Shown: positions 33,855 through 37,206 of the stretch, piece after piece | Numbering within the stretch: position 1 is the stretch's first letter | How the letters are laid out: each line of letters opens with the position of its first letter | From: Ignavibacteriales bacterium | GTDB taxonomy: Bacteria; Bacteroidota; Ignavibacteria; T3Sed10-11 | Length of the DNA stretch: 37,206 nt | Direction: 5' to 3' | Assembly: GCA_003567775.1 (NCBI GenBank) | Contig: PWYR01000048.1 | Location: 1-37,206 of the forward strand | The notes under the pieces: model-generated | Told to the model about the DNA's origin: nothing | What the model saw: the letters and a program-made list of their open reading frames with translations, nothing else | Databases searched by the model: none | Translations under genes and position numbers: made by a program

Positions 33855-34977
33855 ACAAAAACAATGGTCTCGCAGACAAATACTCTCCTTGTTTGCGAAA
33901 GGTTCCGGTATACTTATGGGAGCAAGCTTGTTTCAGATACCCGGTTTCACGAAACTCTTTGCAGAGGCGGTTGATGAAATACCGGTGCTGTTCTTACAGG
34001 GCGGTAGTTGCACCGGGTGTTCGGTTTCGCTGCTGAATTCGGTCAGCCCGACCATTCAGGATGTACTGCTCGGACAGATACTTCCCGGAACATCGTTGAG
34101 TGTCTTATGGCATTCAAATGTCTCGGCTGCACAGGGACATCAGGTTATGGAAATACTGGACGACGTGAAAAGTCGCCCGAAAGGTAGTTTCGTTCTTGTG
34201 ATGGAAGGAACGATACAAACGAAAGACGACGGAATCTACTGCGAGTTCGGTGAGCGCGACGGTAAACATTATACTATGTACGAGCACCTGCTCGAACTTG
34301 CACCGAATGCGATGGCAATTATTTCGATGGGTACTTGCGCCGCATTTGGCGGTATTCCGGCAGCCCCGCCTAACCCGACCGGAAGTAAGTCGGTGAAAGC
34401 CGTACTCGATGAGCACGGAATCGATACACCTGTTGTCAACGTACCCGGCTGTCCGCCGCATCCCGATTGGGTTGTCGGTACGATCGCAACGGTATTAATC
34501 GGTGGACTCGGCGCCGTTGATGTCGATCAACACGGGCGACCGAAAGCATTTTACGGTACGTTAATTCATGACAATTGTCCGTTACGAGGACATTTCGATG
34601 CAGGCAAATTTGCGCGGGATTTCGGTGAAAAAGGTTGCCTGTATGAACTCGGCTGTAAAGGACCGGTAACACATAGTGATTGTCCCACCCGAAAATGGAA
34701 CAACGGCGTGAACTGGATTATTGGCGCCGGGCATCCATGTATGGGATGCGTCGAACCGTTCTTCCCCCACGGCGATAATATTTTTGAGCGTGTTCCGATT
34801 CATTTCGCAACTGCGCCCGCAACGTATCCGCCAATTGTGACGGATCGTCCATCGAAGGTCGATCCTGTAGTAACCGGTATACTGGGCGCTGCCGCCGGCG
34901 CCGCAGCAGGCGCAGCGGCTATGTCGAAAAAGAAAAAGAAACCGGATGAATCCACGGTAAAAGAAAAGGAGGAATAG
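33847..34977 (+). CDS. NiFe-hydrogenase small subunit with Tat signal, HybO-like
   Basis: The electron-transfer subunit carrying three Fe-S clusters between the active site and the membrane partner. A twin-arginine signal is present: SRRQILSL with Arg9-Arg10, then a hydrophobic stretch and a processing region before residue 40. The proximal cluster starts with SCTGCSVSLLN at Cys55 and Cys58, followed by GTCAAFGG and VPGCPPHP. The distal site lies in HDNCPLRGHFDAG, with later cysteines GCLYELGCKGP. The medial site reads DCPTRKWNNGVNW, then HPCMGCVEP, whose Pro-for-Cys position fits a [3Fe-4S] cluster. The C-terminal tail GILGAAAGAAAGAAAM then KKKKK is a short Ala/Gly-rich hydrophobic segment, perhaps an anchor. 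GGAGG precedes the ATG. Confidence 0.94.
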   Translation: MSEQKQWSRRQILSLFAKGSGILMGASLFQIPGFTKLFAEAVDEIPVLFLQGGSCTGCSVSLLNSVSPTIQDVLLGQILPGTSLSVLWHSNVSAAQGHQVMEILDDVKSRPKGSFVLVMEGTIQTKDDGIYCEFGERDGKHYTMYEHLLELAPNAMAIISMGTCAAFGGIPAAPPNPTGSKSVKAVLDEHGIDTPVVNVPGCPPHPDWVVGTIATVLIGGLGAVDVDQHGRPKAFYGTLIHDNCPLRGHFDAGKFARDFGEKGCLYELGCKGPVTHSDCPTRKWNNGVNWIIGAGHPCMGCVEPFFPHGDNIFERVPIHFATAPATYPPIVTDRPSKVDPVVTGILGAAAGAAAGAAAMSKKKKKPDESTVKEKEE

Positions 34978-34980
34978 TCT

Positions 34981-35874
34981 ATGTCAGTCAACAGACGAAC
35001 ATTCCTCAAAACCACCGCAGCCGGCATTGGCGGCGGAGTGCTCGCAACGCAGCAAACGAAAGCCGCGAGACCGAGAAAAGCGCTTGATACCGACATCGCG
35101 ATGCTGAACGATTGCACAAAGTGCATCGGTTGCCGGGCGTGTCAATCCAGATGTAAAGAGACTCACGGACTTGAACGCGACGGAACAGATCTGCGCTATG
35201 ATATGCCGCTCGACCTCAGCGGCCGCAGTTTAACATTGATAAAAATGTATAAGAATGACGATTTCTTTACATTTGTGAAGAAACAATGTCTGCATTGCGG
35301 CGATCCTTCATGTGTATCTGTGTGTCCGGTATCGGCTTTCGAAAAATTAGATAACGGGATCGTGGCGTATAATAAGGATGCATGTATCGGATGCCGTTAC
35401 TGTATGATCGCCTGTCCGTGGGATGCACCGACATTTGAGTACGATAAAGCATTGCCGGTTATACAGAAATGCGACTTTTGCAAAGATGCACGGTTGGCAC
35501 ACGGGTTGGATCCGGCATGTGCCGATGCATGTCCGACCGGTGCGATTAAATACGGAAAACGCGGCGATCTTATACAAGAAGCCCACGAACTGATAAAAAA
35601 TAACCCCGAAAAATATAACGACCATGTATACGGAGAACACGAATTGGGCGGCACCTCAGTATTAGTGCTTGCGCCGAAAGAGGTTCGCTTTGAAGAGTTG
35701 GGATATAAGTTGTACGGGGACATTCCGCCGTTCAGGTTACAGGAAGATATTCAACACGGTATCTTTAAGTATTTCATACCGCCGGTGGCTTTGTATGCCG
35801 TTCTTGGAATGATTGCTTATGCAACCCGTCGTAAAGATAATGAGTCAACAAAAAACGATGATAAGAAAGGATAA
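34981..35874 (+). CDS. HybA-like Tat-exported ferredoxin subunit
   Basis: A periplasmic four-cluster ferredoxin that passes electrons from the small subunit to the membrane quinone reductase. The Tat motif NRRTFLK is at residues 4-10. Four [4Fe-4S] blocks are present: CTKCIGCRACQSRC, CLHCGDPSCVSVC, CIGCRYCMIAC and CDFCKD...CADAC. The C-terminus contains one transmembrane helix (YFIPPVALYAVLGMIAYA), a feature also typical of HybA. The 297 residues are slightly shorter than E. coli HybA. It starts 3 bases after the small-subunit stop and precedes the HybB-like gene by 3 bases, in one operon. Confidence 0.93.
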   Translation: MSVNRRTFLKTTAAGIGGGVLATQQTKAARPRKALDTDIAMLNDCTKCIGCRACQSRCKETHGLERDGTDLRYDMPLDLSGRSLTLIKMYKNDDFFTFVKKQCLHCGDPSCVSVCPVSAFEKLDNGIVAYNKDACIGCRYCMIACPWDAPTFEYDKALPVIQKCDFCKDARLAHGLDPACADACPTGAIKYGKRGDLIQEAHELIKNNPEKYNDHVYGEHELGGTSVLVLAPKEVRFEELGYKLYGDIPPFRLQEDIQHGIFKYFIPPVALYAVLGMIAYATRRKDNESTKNDDKKG

Positions 35875-35877
35875 ACC

Positions 35878-37050
35878 ATGGAACATAAATGTGCTCCTAT
35901 GAATCAGCGATTGTGGACGCCATGGTTTACTGCCGGTGTCGCAATCATTGCTATTGGCGCTGCTATTCTTATATACCGTTTTATTGCAGGTTTGGGTGCT
36001 GTTACAAATCTCAACGATGGTTTTCCGTGGGGTCTGTGGATAGCATTCGATGTTGTGACTGGTGTCGCACTTGCAGCAGGAGGATTCACTATAGCTGCCC
36101 TTGTATATATATTTAATAAGTGGGAATATTCACCGCTTGTGCGTCCTGCTCTTTTAACGGCGCTTTTAGGATACGCGATCGCGGCTATTGCTATTGTTAT
36201 CGACGTCGGTCGATGGTGGCAAATTTATAATCCCGTATTGCCGCAATACTGGCAGGGGAACTCACCGTTGTTTGAAGTGGCGATTTGTGTGAAGATATAC
36301 CTTACCGTGATGATAATTGAATTCATACCGGCAGTTTCCGAGAAGTATAAAGACAGTCACAAACCGTTTTTCCGATCGTTAGCCAATAAACTCGGACCAT
36401 TTGTAAATAAATATTTAATTATTTTCATATTATTGGGCGTGGTTGTTTCGACGCTTCACCAATCATCGTTGGGTGCGGTGATGATCGCGGCAGTCGATAG
36501 AATACATCACTTATGGTGGAGTCCGTGGATGCCGTTAATGTTCTTGATTTCGGCTATCGCTGCCGGCTTTGCGGTAGTAACTGTTGAATCTTACATTGCC
36601 GCAAAGAGCTTTAAACGCAAACCTGAAAAAGATATGCTTGCCCGGCTTGCGGGTATTATTCCCTATGTTTTAGGCGCCTATTTGCTTCTGAAGTTGTACG
36701 ATCTTATTGCATACGGCAAGCTGCCGCTATTAATAGCAGATTGGTGGGGACTTATTTATATCGTAGAACTGTCAATCTTTGCTTTGATACCAATCTATAT
36801 GTTACGGAAAAAATCGGTGCGCTTTGACATCGGTAAACTGCTTAGCGTATCCGTATTGATGATTGCCGGCATTATACTGAATAGATTGAATACGTATTTG
36901 TTTACGTATCAGCCGAGGCCGGGGAGGACGTATTTCCCGACTCTTGAGGAAATAATCGTAACGGCGGCATTGATATCGTTATTGTTTGTCGGCTATAAGA
37001 TATTGGCGAATTTCTTCCCGGTGATACATGTAAGTACGGAAGAAAACTGA
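35878..37050 (+). CDS. HybB-like NrfD-family membrane quinone reductase subunit
   Basis: An integral membrane protein of about ten helices (390 residues) that takes electrons from the HybA-like subunit to reduce menaquinone or ubiquinone. The HybB/NrfD motif NDGFPWGLWIAFDVVTG is near residues 46-62, and HQSSLGA, HHLWWSPWMP and RLNTYLFTYQP further support HybB rather than a cytochrome b type anchor such as HyaC. AAAGGA lies 6 bases before the ATG. It is the last gene of the structural operon and is followed by a 15-bp inverted-repeat hairpin. Confidence 0.94.
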   Translation: MEHKCAPMNQRLWTPWFTAGVAIIAIGAAILIYRFIAGLGAVTNLNDGFPWGLWIAFDVVTGVALAAGGFTIAALVYIFNKWEYSPLVRPALLTALLGYAIAAIAIVIDVGRWWQIYNPVLPQYWQGNSPLFEVAICVKIYLTVMIIEFIPAVSEKYKDSHKPFFRSLANKLGPFVNKYLIIFILLGVVVSTLHQSSLGAVMIAAVDRIHHLWWSPWMPLMFLISAIAAGFAVVTVESYIAAKSFKRKPEKDMLARLAGIIPYVLGAYLLLKLYDLIAYGKLPLLIADWWGLIYIVELSIFALIPIYMLRKKSVRFDIGKLLSVSVLMIAGIILNRLNTYLFTYQPRPGRTYFPTLEEIIVTAALISLLFVGYKILANFFPVIHVSTEEN

Positions 37051-37060
37051 GAACTTACTT

Positions 37061-37107
37061 TTCGATTCCGCTCGGGTTGCCAGAAATGTCAGACTGAGCG
37101 GAGTCGA
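37061..37107. repeat. 15-bp REP-like inverted repeat after the hydrogenase operon
   Basis: TTCGATTCCGCTCGG (37061-37075) and its partner CTGAGCGGAGTCGAA (37093-37107) pair over 15 bp with two G-U wobbles and a 17-base loop. The half GAGCGGAGTCGAA resembles a palindromic intergenic repeat I recall from several bacterial genomes. No T-run follows, so any terminator role is uncertain. Confidence 0.55.
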
Positions 37108-37134
37108 AGTCTGATATTATTCACTGAGGACCGG

Positions 37135-37206
37135 TCAATTATCCTTCGCTCCCTCTTCGATCCACACGCGGATCATCTCAGTTTCGCGGTTTGATACTCT
37201 TCTGAA
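37135..37206 (-). CDS. partial gene, C-terminus of a probable c-type cytochrome-domain protein
   Basis: On the minus strand an open frame runs from the window edge to a TGA at 37137-37135. It encodes 23 residues ending ...EMIRVWIEEGAKDN. The IRxWIEEGA-Dx ending is typical of cytochrome c domains found in PSCyt1-like and other multidomain proteins. The gene continues outside the window, so it cannot be identified. It converges on the hydrogenase operon and is separated from it by the hairpin. Confidence 0.4.
   Translation of the reverse strand, partial: FRRVSNRETEMIRVWIEEGAKDN

Noticed and set aside
1-37206. CRISPR arrays, insertion sequences, phage genes
   Set aside because: No regularly spaced repeats with unique spacers, no transposase or integrase, and no phage-like gene order were seen.

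Overview
The window looks like a chromosomal segment from a moderate-GC bacterium of the Fibrobacteres-Chlorobi-Bacteroidetes side of the tree, possibly Ignavibacteria- or Calditrichaeota-like. The placement rests on gene content: a DUF4837-type anchored protein, a DUF4905-like protein, and the tilS-hpt-ftsH block. It is an inference, not a proven assignment. Many genes have GGAG-type ribosome binding sites, TTG starts are used several times, and ordinary TTGnnn-17-TATAAT-like promoters can be read. That argues against a core Bacteroidetes with its TAnnTTTG promoters. No phage, IS element or CRISPR array is visible.

Region 1 (1-8581) has rdgB facing a large gltB (glutamate synthase), a divergent pair of back-to-back promoters, then a DUF4905-like protein, a YjbQ/UPF0047 protein and a large membrane Fe-S oxidoreductase of the HdrD/EMO type. 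Region 2 (8603-14704, minus strand) is the housekeeping run tilS-hpt-ftsH-polyprenol kinase-like-DUF4837. Region 3 (14705-16330) is speD-speE (spermidine synthesis) behind a structured leader, plus a tRNA with a CAU anticodon. Region 4 (16466-19559) is hpnC-hpnD-hpnE, which makes squalene from farnesyl diphosphate; no cyclase is present.

Region 5 (19647-37050) is a complete NiFe-hydrogenase locus split into two arms. The minus-strand arm is hypA-B-F-C-D-E (metal-centre assembly). The plus-strand arm is large subunit, maturation protease, Tat-exported small subunit, HybA-like ferredoxin and HybB-like membrane quinone reductase. Between the arms sit two tandem Kef-type cation/proton antiporter paralogues and an SDR protein with an extra helical C-terminal domain. 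Both arms are preceded by sequences with exact -24/-12 sigma-54 spacing (TGGCAC-N5-TTGC before the structural genes, TGGCTC-N5-TTGC before hypA). This suggests that cofactor assembly and structural genes are co-regulated by an enhancer-binding protein encoded elsewhere. The window ends in a REP-like hairpin and the last codons of a convergent gene that resembles the end of a c-type cytochrome domain.

Functionally, the Hyp proteins build the Fe(CN)2CO-Ni site in the large subunit and HybD trims its C-terminal tail. The folded heterodimer is then probably exported with the Tat-signal small subunit and passes electrons from H2 through HybA to HybB and the quinone pool. I did not find a single clearly undescribed system. 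The strongest candidates for new biology are the paired sigma-54 promoters, the SDR-helical fusion beside the hydrogenase, and the speD leader.
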